Assembly (NCBI GenBank): GCA_003551485.1
Contig: PUMS01000132.1
Span: 1-16,839, forward strand
Origin: Phycisphaeraceae bacterium
GTDB lineage: Bacteria > Planctomycetota > Phycisphaerae > Phycisphaerales > Phycisphaeraceae
Length of the DNA: 16,839 nucleotides
Reading direction: 5' to 3'
Below are positions 1-8,558 of this stretch, piece after piece. The notes beneath the pieces were generated by a model. That model searched no databases. It was not told the origin of the DNA and saw only the letters and a program-made list of their open reading frames with translations. Position 1 is the first letter of the stretch; each line of letters begins with the position of its first letter. The position numbers and the translations under genes were made by a program.

Positions 1-994
1 GCAATGCGGGCACGTACTCTCGCAGTGTCCCGGCGGCATTGCGCGTGGGGATGAATTCGGCCGCGTGCAGGTCGAGCTGCTTGAGCCGTTCGATGAAGTC
101 ATCCACCGGCGTCTCGAACGCTCCGATCGGTGAGGCGCCATCGACGAGCACGGGGTAGCAGGGGATGCCCCCGAGGGCGAGGATCAGGTCGCGGGCGTGT
201 TCGTAGGTGACGAACGTTTCCTCGATGAACGCGGGCCGGCCGGCCTTCATCAGGTGCGTCCGCAGCTCGTTCTGCACGGTGACGGCATCGTCGGGGTCCT
301 TGACCCTCGTGGGCGCATCCATCAGGCGGCTGAGCGTCTCGATGCGGCCCTGACGCGGCATGGCTTCGAAGATGGCCTCCTGGAAGGCCTGCGCCACGTG
401 GCGCTCCTGGAGATACACGCTGCCGCGCTCGCAGCCGTGGCGCCTGACGATGCGGTCGATGATGGCATCCTCATTGAGGTCGATGCTGAGGCCGCGCCGG
501 GCAAGCACGTTGCGCATCGCATCGATCATGGCGGCCATGCGCTGCGAGTCATTGCGGCGGATGGTGTCCAGCAGGCTCAGGGCGCGGTCGCTGAGCGGGT
601 CGAAGCGGGTGATGCCCTTGCCGCAGAGATAGACCTTGCCGGGGTTGCCTGGATCGTTGAGCTTGACCTGCTCCCGCCGCAGGTCATCGATCATGGCGAT
701 GATCTCGATGCCGAACAGGGGAAAGATGCCGCGATCGCGGGCCATTGCGGCGAAGCGGTTATAGATGCGGTAGTCGTAGTAGTTGCTCGTCCCCAGCGCC
801 ACCAGCCCCTGCCCGGCGGCGATGTCCACCGCCTGCTCGATGGTGTTGAAGGCCGAGAAGTTGGGCGGCAGGTGGATGTGGGCGTTGATGGGCCAGTCGA
901 CATCAGTATCGGTGACGGCGCTGTCGCCGGCGAGCGCCTCGGGCTCACCGATCCGCTCGAGCATTGCCAGTGCGCTGGGTGTTGTGCCACTCAT
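1..994 (-). CDS. PHP-domain protein, probable metal-dependent hydrolase (C-terminus cut off by window edge)
   Basis: The frame is open from an ATG at 994 down to the left edge, giving 331 codons with no stop, so the C-terminus is missing. After about 30 residues the protein reads INAHIHLPPNFSAF, then a run of the type VALGTSNYYDY and later FPLFGIEII. This His-X-His followed by strand-helix repeats is typical of the PHP (polymerase and histidinol phosphatase) superfamily, whose members usually hydrolyse phosphoesters with bound metal. The substrate cannot be told from the sequence. An AGGAG lies about 12 bases upstream of the ATG and supports this start. The gene follows lpdA on the same strand after a 200-base gap filled mostly by a palindromic repeat, so it could be the distal gene of the E2-E3 unit. 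No signal peptide or membrane segment is seen. The fold is fairly sure, the function is not. Confidence 0.7.
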   Translation of the reverse strand, partial: MSGTTPSALAMLERIGEPEALAGDSAVTDTDVDWPINAHIHLPPNFSAFNTIEQAVDIAAGQGLVALGTSNYYDYRIYNRFAAMARDRGIFPLFGIEIIAMIDDLRREQVKLNDPGNPGKVYLCGKGITRFDPLSDRALSLLDTIRRNDSQRMAAMIDAMRNVLARRGLSIDLNEDAIIDRIVRRHGCERGSVYLQERHVAQAFQEAIFEAMPRQGRIETLSRLMDAPTRVKDPDDAVTVQNELRTHLMKAGRPAFIEETFVTYEHARDLILALGGIPCYPVLVDGASPIGAFETPVDDFIERLKQLDLHAAEFIPTRNAAGTLREYVPAL

Positions 995-1075
995 GTGTCA
1001 ACGTCGCTCCTTTGCCGGGCACGAGCCCGAATCGACCCGCCCCTCGCTTCCCTCTGCCCCCGCAAATCCGACGCC

Positions 1076-1178
1076 CTCTCTCCCTTCCGGGGGCGGGAGG
1101 GGCCTGGGGTGAGGGCAGATGCACAAGGCTCGTCCGAATCTCCCCTCACCCCCGACCTTTCTCCCGAAGGGAGAGAAA
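1076..1178. repeat. Palindromic repeat element, copy A (intergenic)
   Basis: An imperfect nested palindrome. The outer arms are CTCTCCCTTC (from 1078) and its partner CGAAGGGAGAG (ending at 1175). The inner arms are GGGGTGAGGG and CCCTCACCCC. The 35 bases at 1104-1138 are identical to 11419-11453 inside dnaE2, and homology extends through both arms. It sits between the lpdA stop and the PHP gene start on their shared strand. In RNA it could fold into a long hairpin and act as a terminator or mRNA stabiliser, but its presence inside a coding gene elsewhere shows that it is first of all a dispersed repeat. Confidence 0.85.
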
Positions 1179-1194
1179 AGTCAGAGCCCGTGCC

Positions 1195-2622
1195 TTACGC
1201 CATCATCGCCTCAGCGCGGATGACCTTGCGCGGCGGCAGGTGCAGGCCGAGGCCGATGGCATCCTCGGCCGCTTCCTTCACCGCCTCGCTGATGGTGGGA
1301 TGGGCGAAGACGATCTCGGCCATCTCGTGCAGCTTCACCTTCTGATGCAGCAGCGCGCCGGCGACGGCGATGATCTCGGTGGCGTTGTGGCCCAGCACGT
1401 GTACGCCCAGCAGTTCATCGCTCTCGCGGTGCCGCAGCACCTTGACAAAGCCATCGGTGTGCTGGCTGGCCATGGCCTTGCCCAGGTGCGACAGGGGGAA
1501 GCGGCCGATGCTGACCGGCACGCCGCGCTGGTCGGCCTCCTGCTCGGTCATGCCCACCGCGCCGATCTCGGGGAAGGTGTAGACCGCCGAGGGGATGGGC
1601 TTGTCGAACGGGCGGCCCTCGCCCAGGGCGTTCTCTGCCGCCGCGATGCCGTGGGCCGAGGCGGCGTGGGCCAGCAGGCACTGGCCGTTGACATCGCCGA
1701 TGCAGTAGTGGCCCTCGATATTGGTCCGCATGGTTTCATCCACGGGGATGAAGCCCTTGCCGTTGGTCTTGATGCCGGCGGCATCGAGGCCGAGGTCGGC
1801 GGTGTTGGGCCGGCGGCCGGTGGCGACCAGGATGCGGTCGACCTCGATGCGCTTGCCGTTGCTCAGCTTCGCCGTCAGCCCGGCACTGCCGGTGGCCAGA
1901 TCTTCGACCTTGACATCGGTGTGGCAGGCGATGCCGCGCTGCTTGAATATCTTCTCCAGCCCCGCGCCCAGTTCGGCATCCAGGCCGGGCAGCAGGGCGG
2001 GCAACATCTCGACGACGGTGACATCGACGCCGAACGGCTGCATCATGCACGCGAACTCGCAGCCGATCACACCGCCGCCGACGATCATCAGCCGCCGCGG
2101 CAGGTCGGCCCAGTGAACGGCCTCATCGGAGGTGCACACCAGCCGCGGGTCATCGGGCCAGCCGGCAATGCGCGACGGCTCGGTGCCGGTGGCGAGGATG
2201 ATGCGGTCGGCGGTGAGCTGCACGGGCTTGCCGGCCTTGCCCGTGACCTTGATGCGGCCGGGCCCTTCGAACGCGGCGGCGCCCTCGACCACCTCGACCT
2301 TGCGGCCCTTGAAGAGGTTGCGGATGCCGGCGCGGTTCTGGCGCAGCACGCGGTCCTTGTGCTTCTGAATCCGCGGCCAGTCGTAGGCCACCTCGCCGGT
2401 GCAGGTGATGCCCCAGTTGGGTGCGGCGTGCTTGAAGCTGTGCATCAGCTCCGCCGCAGTCAGAAGCGCCTTGGACGGGATGCAGCCGCGGTTGAGGCAC
2501 GTGCCGCCGAGGTGGCCCTTCTCGACCACCGCCACGCGCGCCCCAAGCTGCGCAGCACGCAGCGCGGCGACATACCCGCCCGGCCCCGCGCCGATGATGA
2601 TCAGATCATGCTTATGGCTCAT
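1195..2622 (-). CDS. lpdA: Dihydrolipoamide dehydrogenase (E3 of 2-oxoacid dehydrogenase complex)
   Basis: The 475-residue product is a full-length flavoprotein disulfide reductase that reoxidises the lipoyl arms of E2 and passes electrons through FAD to NAD+. The N-terminus has the FAD-binding GAGPGG (residues 11-16) and the redox-active pair Cys42/Cys47 in GGTCLNRGCIPSK. A second nucleotide-binding motif, VGGGVIGCEF, binds NAD. ATGRRPN and the FAD-contacting CIGDV follow. The C-terminal dimerisation domain has FAHPTISE with the catalytic His-Glu pair. An upstream in-frame ATG at 2643 would add seven residues, but the Shine-Dalgarno-like GAGGAT lies between the two ATGs, so 2622 is preferred. 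It lies 75 bases after the E2 stop on the same strand, almost certainly in one transcript. The call is firm. It could serve more than one complex in the cell. Confidence 0.96.
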   Translation of the reverse strand: MSHKHDLIIIGAGPGGYVAALRAAQLGARVAVVEKGHLGGTCLNRGCIPSKALLTAAELMHSFKHAAPNWGITCTGEVAYDWPRIQKHKDRVLRQNRAGIRNLFKGRKVEVVEGAAAFEGPGRIKVTGKAGKPVQLTADRIILATGTEPSRIAGWPDDPRLVCTSDEAVHWADLPRRLMIVGGGVIGCEFACMMQPFGVDVTVVEMLPALLPGLDAELGAGLEKIFKQRGIACHTDVKVEDLATGSAGLTAKLSNGKRIEVDRILVATGRRPNTADLGLDAAGIKTNGKGFIPVDETMRTNIEGHYCIGDVNGQCLLAHAASAHGIAAAENALGEGRPFDKPIPSAVYTFPEIGAVGMTEQEADQRGVPVSIGRFPLSHLGKAMASQHTDGFVKVLRHRESDELLGVHVLGHNATEIIAVAGALLHQKVKLHEMAEIVFAHPTISEAVKEAAEDAIGLGLHLPPRKVIRAEAMMA

Positions 2623-2697
2623 ATTCGGTATCCTCAGCCTCATCCGGGGTGTTCACCCCTTGTGCCCCCGTCCTCAAGCGGACCCCCTCCCCGCAGG

Positions 2698-4590
2698 TCA
2701 CTGGATCGACTCCGGCTCCTCCAGCAGCGCCTTGAGCTGAGCCATGAACTGCGCCGCCAGCATGCCATCGACGATGCGGTGATCGGCGCTGAGGCTCAGG
2801 TTCATCGCCCGGCCCGGCCGCATGGCGCCGTCCGTCACCCACAAGTGCTCGCGCGCGGCCGAGACGGCCAGGATGCCCGCCTCCGGCGGGTTGATGATCG
2901 CGCTGAAGTCCTCGATGCCGAACATGCCCATGTTGCTGATGGTGAACGTGCCGGCGCCCATGTTGTCCACCCGGCCCTTCCGCGCATTGTCCACCAGCAG
3001 TCGGGCCGAGCGGGCCAGCGTGGGCAGGTCCATACCCTCGACACCGGTCAGCACGGGCACGACCAGGCCGTCCTCGATGCCCACGGCGATGCCGATGTTG
3101 GCCGTCGGGTACTCGACGATTTCCTCGCTCTCGAGCCGGCTGCGGAAGCCGGGATAATGCATCATCGTGCGGCTGATGGCCAGGACGATCACATCGTTGA
3201 TCGTGCAGCCGGTTTCGTCCTTCATCCGCCTGTAGAAGTCCAGCAGCGGCTGGGCATCGATGCTCTGCCGCACGTAGAAGTGCGGCACCGTCTGCTTCGA
3301 GACGGTCAAATTCTGCGCGATGGCCCGTCGCATCTTCGACATCCGCCGCCGCACCACCGCGCCGGGGCCGGCCGAAGGGGCGGCAGCGGGCATTTCCGTC
3401 GCGGCCGTGGCGGGGGCTTGCTGCACATCGGTCGAGAGGATGCGGCCGCCGGGCCCGCTGCCGGCGCCGAGGCGATCCAGCGCCACGCCGCGCTCGCGTG
3501 CGATCCGCCGCGCGGCCGGTGAGGCCTTCACGCGGCCGGTGGCCGTGGTGGACGTCGGTGCAGTAGGGTTGGTGGCCGCGGCGCGCGCGGCCGTGGGCGG
3601 AGCGGGGGCTTCGGCCGCGCTTGCGGCGGCGGGCTCGGGGGCCCGGCTTTCACCGGTGGCAAGCCAGGCCTCCGCCGCGGCGTCGTCCTCGGCCAGCAGC
3701 GCGATGGGCTGCTTGACGGGGGTGGTGGTCCCCTCGGGTGCCACGATCTTCGCCAGGCGGCCGCCCTCGGGTGCTTCGAACTCCATGGTGGCCTTGTCGG
3801 TCTCGATCTCGCAGATGATCTGCCCGGCCTCGATGCGGTCGCCTTCGGCCACCTTCCAGCTCAGGATGGTGCCTTCTTCCATCGTGTTGCCCGCCTGGGG
3901 CATGAGGATGGGGGTAACCCCTTCAACCGAAGCTGGTTGCGATGCCGTCGCTTCACGGTCGGCCGTGGGCGCAGCCTCCTCCGCGGCCGTCCCATGCGCG
4001 CTTGCGGCGCCATCGCCGGCCCCGGCCGGTTCACTGGTGAACTCACCCTCACCCAGCCATGCGATGGGCTGCTTGACGGGGATGATGGCCCCCTCAGGCG
4101 CCGCGATCTTGGCCAGGCGGCCGCCCTCGGGTGCCTCGAACTCCATGGTGGCCTTGTCGGTCTCGATCTCGCAGATGATCTGCCCGGCCTCGATGCGGTC
4201 GCCCTCGCCGACCTTCCAGCTCAGGATGGTGCCCTCTTCCATCGTGTTGCCCGCCTGGGGCATGAGGATGGGGGTGAAGCCCTCCGGCGCCGACTCGCCG
4301 CCGCCCGCCGGTGGGGCGGGGTTCGACCTCGCGGCCGCAGCGGGTGCGGACGGCTCGGCGCTGCTCGCATCCCCGAGCTGAGCCAGCGCAGTGCCCGGCT
4401 CGACGGTGGTTCCGGCCGGCACCAGCAGGCGCTTGAGCGTGGCCGCGGCGGGTGCCAGCAGGTGGACGACGGAGTCCTTAAGATCAATCACAGCAAGGAT
4501 TTGCTCGCCATCGACGCGGTCGCCAGCCGCGGCCAGCCAGCGCTGGATCGTGCCCGCATCGAGGTTCTCGGGGTAGCGCAGGGTGTCCAT
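2698..4590 (-). CDS. Dihydrolipoamide acyltransferase (E2), three lipoyl-type domains, the first degenerate
   Basis: The 630-residue product is the core of a 2-oxoacid dehydrogenase complex. It transfers the acyl group from the E1-loaded lipoyl arm to CoA. Two typical lipoyl domains (about residues 107-182 and 227-302) carry ETDKATMEF with lipoyl lysines Lys146 and Lys266. An N-terminal domain (about 1-74) aligns with them but has Asp39 at the lipoyl site, with Lys38 just before it. Ala/Pro/Thr-rich linkers follow each domain. A peripheral subunit-binding domain (about 353-390) contains SPAARRIARERG. The catalytic domain (about 410-630) ends with DHRIVDG, giving His604 and Asp608. The gene heads the minus-strand unit with lpdA. 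A promoter-like sequence lies just upstream of the ATG, and no good ribosome-binding site is seen, so the message may be nearly leaderless. The acyl substrate (pyruvate or a branched-chain acid) is not decided by the sequence. Confidence 0.95.
   Translation of the reverse strand: MDTLRYPENLDAGTIQRWLAAAGDRVDGEQILAVIDLKDSVVHLLAPAAATLKRLLVPAGTTVEPGTALAQLGDASSAEPSAPAAAARSNPAPPAGGGESAPEGFTPILMPQAGNTMEEGTILSWKVGEGDRIEAGQIICEIETDKATMEFEAPEGGRLAKIAAPEGAIIPVKQPIAWLGEGEFTSEPAGAGDGAASAHGTAAEEAAPTADREATASQPASVEGVTPILMPQAGNTMEEGTILSWKVAEGDRIEAGQIICEIETDKATMEFEAPEGGRLAKIVAPEGTTTPVKQPIALLAEDDAAAEAWLATGESRAPEPAAASAAEAPAPPTAARAAATNPTAPTSTTATGRVKASPAARRIARERGVALDRLGAGSGPGGRILSTDVQQAPATAATEMPAAAPSAGPGAVVRRRMSKMRRAIAQNLTVSKQTVPHFYVRQSIDAQPLLDFYRRMKDETGCTINDVIVLAISRTMMHYPGFRSRLESEEIVEYPTANIGIAVGIEDGLVVPVLTGVEGMDLPTLARSARLLVDNARKGRVDNMGAGTFTISNMGMFGIEDFSAIINPPEAGILAVSAAREHLWVTDGAMRPGRAMNLSLSADHRIVDGMLAAQFMAQLKALLEEPESIQ
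3701..3915. repeat. Direct repeat within E2, inner lipoyl domain copy
   Basis: This stretch encodes the third lipoyl-type domain. It matches 4061-4275 at an exact offset of 360 bases. By hand I count about 12 differences over 215 bases, with an uninterrupted identity of 68 bases at 3776-3843. The identity is higher than needed to keep the protein sequence and suggests recent duplication or gene conversion. Confidence 0.9.
4061..4275. repeat. Direct repeat within E2, outer lipoyl domain copy
   Basis: Partner of 3701-3915, encoding the second lipoyl-type domain. The two copies are separated by a variable Ala/Glu/Thr-rich linker that is not conserved between them, as expected for flexible lipoyl-arm linkers. 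Confidence 0.9.
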
Positions 4591-4599
4591 GATGCCGCC

Positions 4600-4627
4600 A
4601 TTCTACAGTTTGATCGCGAGTTGTCAC
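4600..4627 (-). promoter_or_regulatory. Candidate sigma-70-like promoter for the E2-lpdA unit
   Basis: On the minus strand GTGACA (4627-4622) is followed after 16 bases by TAGAAT (4605-4600), five of six bases matching the -10 consensus. Transcription would begin close to the E2 ATG at 4590, implying a very short leader. The -35 overlaps the palindrome at 4624-4636, which would fit repression. This is a motif match by eye only. Confidence 0.4.
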
Positions 4628-4653
4628 CTCAGGTGATTGAGTTTGCATCAATC
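4624..4653. promoter_or_regulatory. Two adjoining palindromes, candidate operators
   Basis: TCACCT-C-AGGTGA (4624-4636) is a perfect 13-base palindrome. It overlaps by two bases the inverted repeat GATTGA-7 bases-TCAATC (4635-4653). They lie between the divergent E2 and deoR-type genes and over the candidate E2 -35. They are plausible sites for the neighbouring regulator or another dimeric protein. No site consensus for this regulator is known to me. Confidence 0.4.
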
Positions 4654-4659
4654 GGTCAC

Positions 4660-4675
4660 GTTTCGGGCGCGAAAC
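4660..4675. promoter_or_regulatory. Inverted repeat GTTTCG-N4-CGAAAC, candidate DeoR-family operator
   Basis: A perfect inverted repeat with 6-base arms and a GGCG spacer sits directly against the candidate -35 of the plus-strand promoter. TTCG/CGAA half-sites recall operators of GlpR/DeoR-family repressors, so autoregulation by the adjacent gene is a reasonable inference. Confidence 0.45.
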
Positions 4676-4705
4676 TTGCACTCACTGATGCCGGCGCGAT
4701 AGACT
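4676..4705 (+). promoter_or_regulatory. Candidate sigma-70-like promoter for the regulator-E1 unit
   Basis: TTGCAC (4676-4681) and TAGACT (4700-4705) are separated by 18 bases. The leader to the ATG at 4862 would be about 150 bases, in which I see no convincing riboswitch or small gene. Motif match by eye. Confidence 0.35.
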
Positions 4706-4861
4706 GATCGTACCCGCGGGCGACTACCACCGCCAACCTGCGGCCACCGGCGTGCCGCACCGCCGCCCCGGGCACCCCATGGGGGACTCGCAGATGGACC
4801 CGGTCGCCGGTGGGCCCGCCCACTGGCGCTTGCCACCGCCACCGCCACCGAATACACCACG

Positions 4862-5728
4862 ATGAGTCAGGCCACACGCCAGCGACAGGACCGGATCATG
4901 CACGAGCTGCTCCAGAAGCGGCACGTGACCGTGCGCGAGCTGGCCGAGGCACTCGAGGTCAGCGAGGCCACCGTCCGCCGCGACCTCAAGGCCCTGGCCG
5001 GCCGCCATCAGCTCAGCCTGGTCCACGGCGGGGCCACGCTCCAGCGCCACGCCGATTACTCGTTCCAAGCCAAACAGCAGCGCAACGTCGACTCCAAGCG
5101 TACCATCGCCACCCTGGCCGCGAAGCGCATCCACGATGGCGACCACGTGTTTCTCGACTCGGGCACCACCTGTTTCGAGATGGCCCCGCTGCTGCGCGAC
5201 CGCCGCGGGCTGTCGGTGCTGGTCAACAGCGCGCGGCTGGCACTGGAGTTCGACAGCCCCGGCATCGGCGTCATCATGCTCGGCGGCCAGTACCGGCCCG
5301 ACCGCATGGACACCATCGGGCCGATCACCACCAGCACGCTGGACCAGCTCCGCGGCTACCTGGCGTTCATCGGGGCCGATGGCCTGAGCATGGAATTCGG
5401 CCCATCGGCCAGTGACATCGAAAGCGCGCACCTGTACCGTCAGGTGGTGGCCAACGCCCGCGAGGCGGTGCTGCTGGCCGACCACAGCAAGTTCGAGACC
5501 GCCGCGCTGTTCCGCATCATCGAGTGGGACCGCATCGGCTGCCTGATCACCGACCAGCGCCCGCCGCGAAAGTGGATCGAGTTCGCCCAGCGTCGCGGCA
5601 TCGAGCTGGTCTTCCCCCCGCCGCGCGACACCGCCGATGCCGATGAGCCCGACGGCGCCGGTGCCGCGGAGGAGGCCGCATCGGATGATGCGCCGTTTGC
5701 CGACCCGGCCGCCACGGCGGCCACGTGA
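4862..5728 (+). CDS. DeoR/GlpR-family transcriptional regulator
   Basis: The 288-residue product has the DeoR-family winged helix-turn-helix at residues 11-45, with VTVRELAEALEVSEATVRRD including the hallmark VSEATVRRDL. The sugar-phosphate-sensing domain of the family (about 75-240) follows, with VFLDSGTTCFEMA, the LGGQYRP strand and LLADHSKF. Members usually repress carbon-catabolic genes and are released by a phosphorylated ligand. The ligand here is unknown. The last 35 or so residues are an Asp/Glu/Ala-rich tail beyond the normal end of the family. The gene lies 36 bases upstream of the fused E1 on the same strand and is divergent from E2-lpdA, so control of the dehydrogenase locus is the natural inference. 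There is no strong Shine-Dalgarno before the ATG, and no in-frame upstream start was found. Confidence 0.92.
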   Translation: MSQATRQRQDRIMHELLQKRHVTVRELAEALEVSEATVRRDLKALAGRHQLSLVHGGATLQRHADYSFQAKQQRNVDSKRTIATLAAKRIHDGDHVFLDSGTTCFEMAPLLRDRRGLSVLVNSARLALEFDSPGIGVIMLGGQYRPDRMDTIGPITTSTLDQLRGYLAFIGADGLSMEFGPSASDIESAHLYRQVVANAREAVLLADHSKFETAALFRIIEWDRIGCLITDQRPPRKWIEFAQRRGIELVFPPPRDTADADEPDGAGAAEEAASDDAPFADPAATAAT

Positions 5729-5764
5729 CCCGTAGAGCCCCACACGGGGCGGAGCCTGATCGCC

Positions 5765-8239
<2,475 letters not shown>

Positions 8240-8251
8240 GGCCGGGTCGGG

Positions 8252-8289
8252 GTGTGATGGATTTCACACATCCCGCAAGGTCTCGCGGG
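8252..8289 (+). terminator. Two short hairpins after E1, possible transcription end
   Basis: Thirteen bases after the E1 stop, GTGTGA-TGGATT-TCACAC (8252-8269) forms a perfect 6-bp stem. It is followed at once by CCCGC-8 bases-GCGGG (8272-8289). There is no clear T-run, so this would be an atypical or Rho-assisted terminator, or simply an mRNA 3'-end structure. Confidence 0.35.
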
Positions 8290-8463
8290 CAGTCGAGGTC
8301 GAGCGACGGTCATCGTTTCCAGGTTTCAACGGTGTCATTCGCAGTTGTCTTCCGCCGAACATGCCCGCACCCACGACAGAGGGAGGGAACTGCAACTGCC
8401 AATGGCACGGACGGCACGGGAAACGGGGTGCCACGTCGGCTTTTCAGGGCTCCCGAACAGGGG

Positions 8464-8492
8464 TGGCGAATCAGTAGCGAGCGGGCTATAGT
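8464..8492 (+). promoter_or_regulatory. Weak candidate promoter for the membrane protein gene
   Basis: TATAGT (8487-8492) is a good -10-like hexamer. The matching -35 position, TGGCGA (8464-8469, 17-base spacing), is poor. The location 67 bases upstream of the chosen start is suitable. Confidence 0.25.
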
Positions 8493-8558
8493 GTGGGCAA
8501 TGGTCAGCGTTCTTGCAGACAGATGGGCTCAACCGGCGCGTTGCTGCCAGGGAGCGGT

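Larger units (their letters stand above)
8240..8558. other. Intergenic region between E1 and the membrane protein gene
   Basis: About 320 bases without a supportable gene. It holds the two hairpins just after E1 and a weak promoter-like element near its right end. Otherwise I see no repeat, RNA gene or conserved small reading frame. Confidence 0.6.

Noticed and set aside
2646..2659. Small hairpin GGGGTG-TT-CACCCC between E2 and lpdA
   Set aside because: The loop is too short and there is no T-run. An intercistronic terminator is unlikely between E2 and E3, which are probably co-transcribed.
964..3522. A long plus-strand open frame of about 850 codons opposite E3 and E2
   Set aside because: Its translation is Ala/Gly/Arg/His-rich without recognisable domains, while the opposite strand encodes E3 and E2 with all catalytic motifs. 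It is a GC-rich antisense shadow.
4706..4861. Possible riboswitch or leader peptide upstream of the regulator
   Set aside because: No conserved riboswitch motif and no convincing small reading frame were seen in this GC-rich leader.
8493..8558. GTG start adding 22 residues to the membrane protein
   Set aside because: The ATG at 8559 has AGGGAG nearby and begins a normal basic-plus-membrane N-terminus. The extension includes the candidate -10 boundary.
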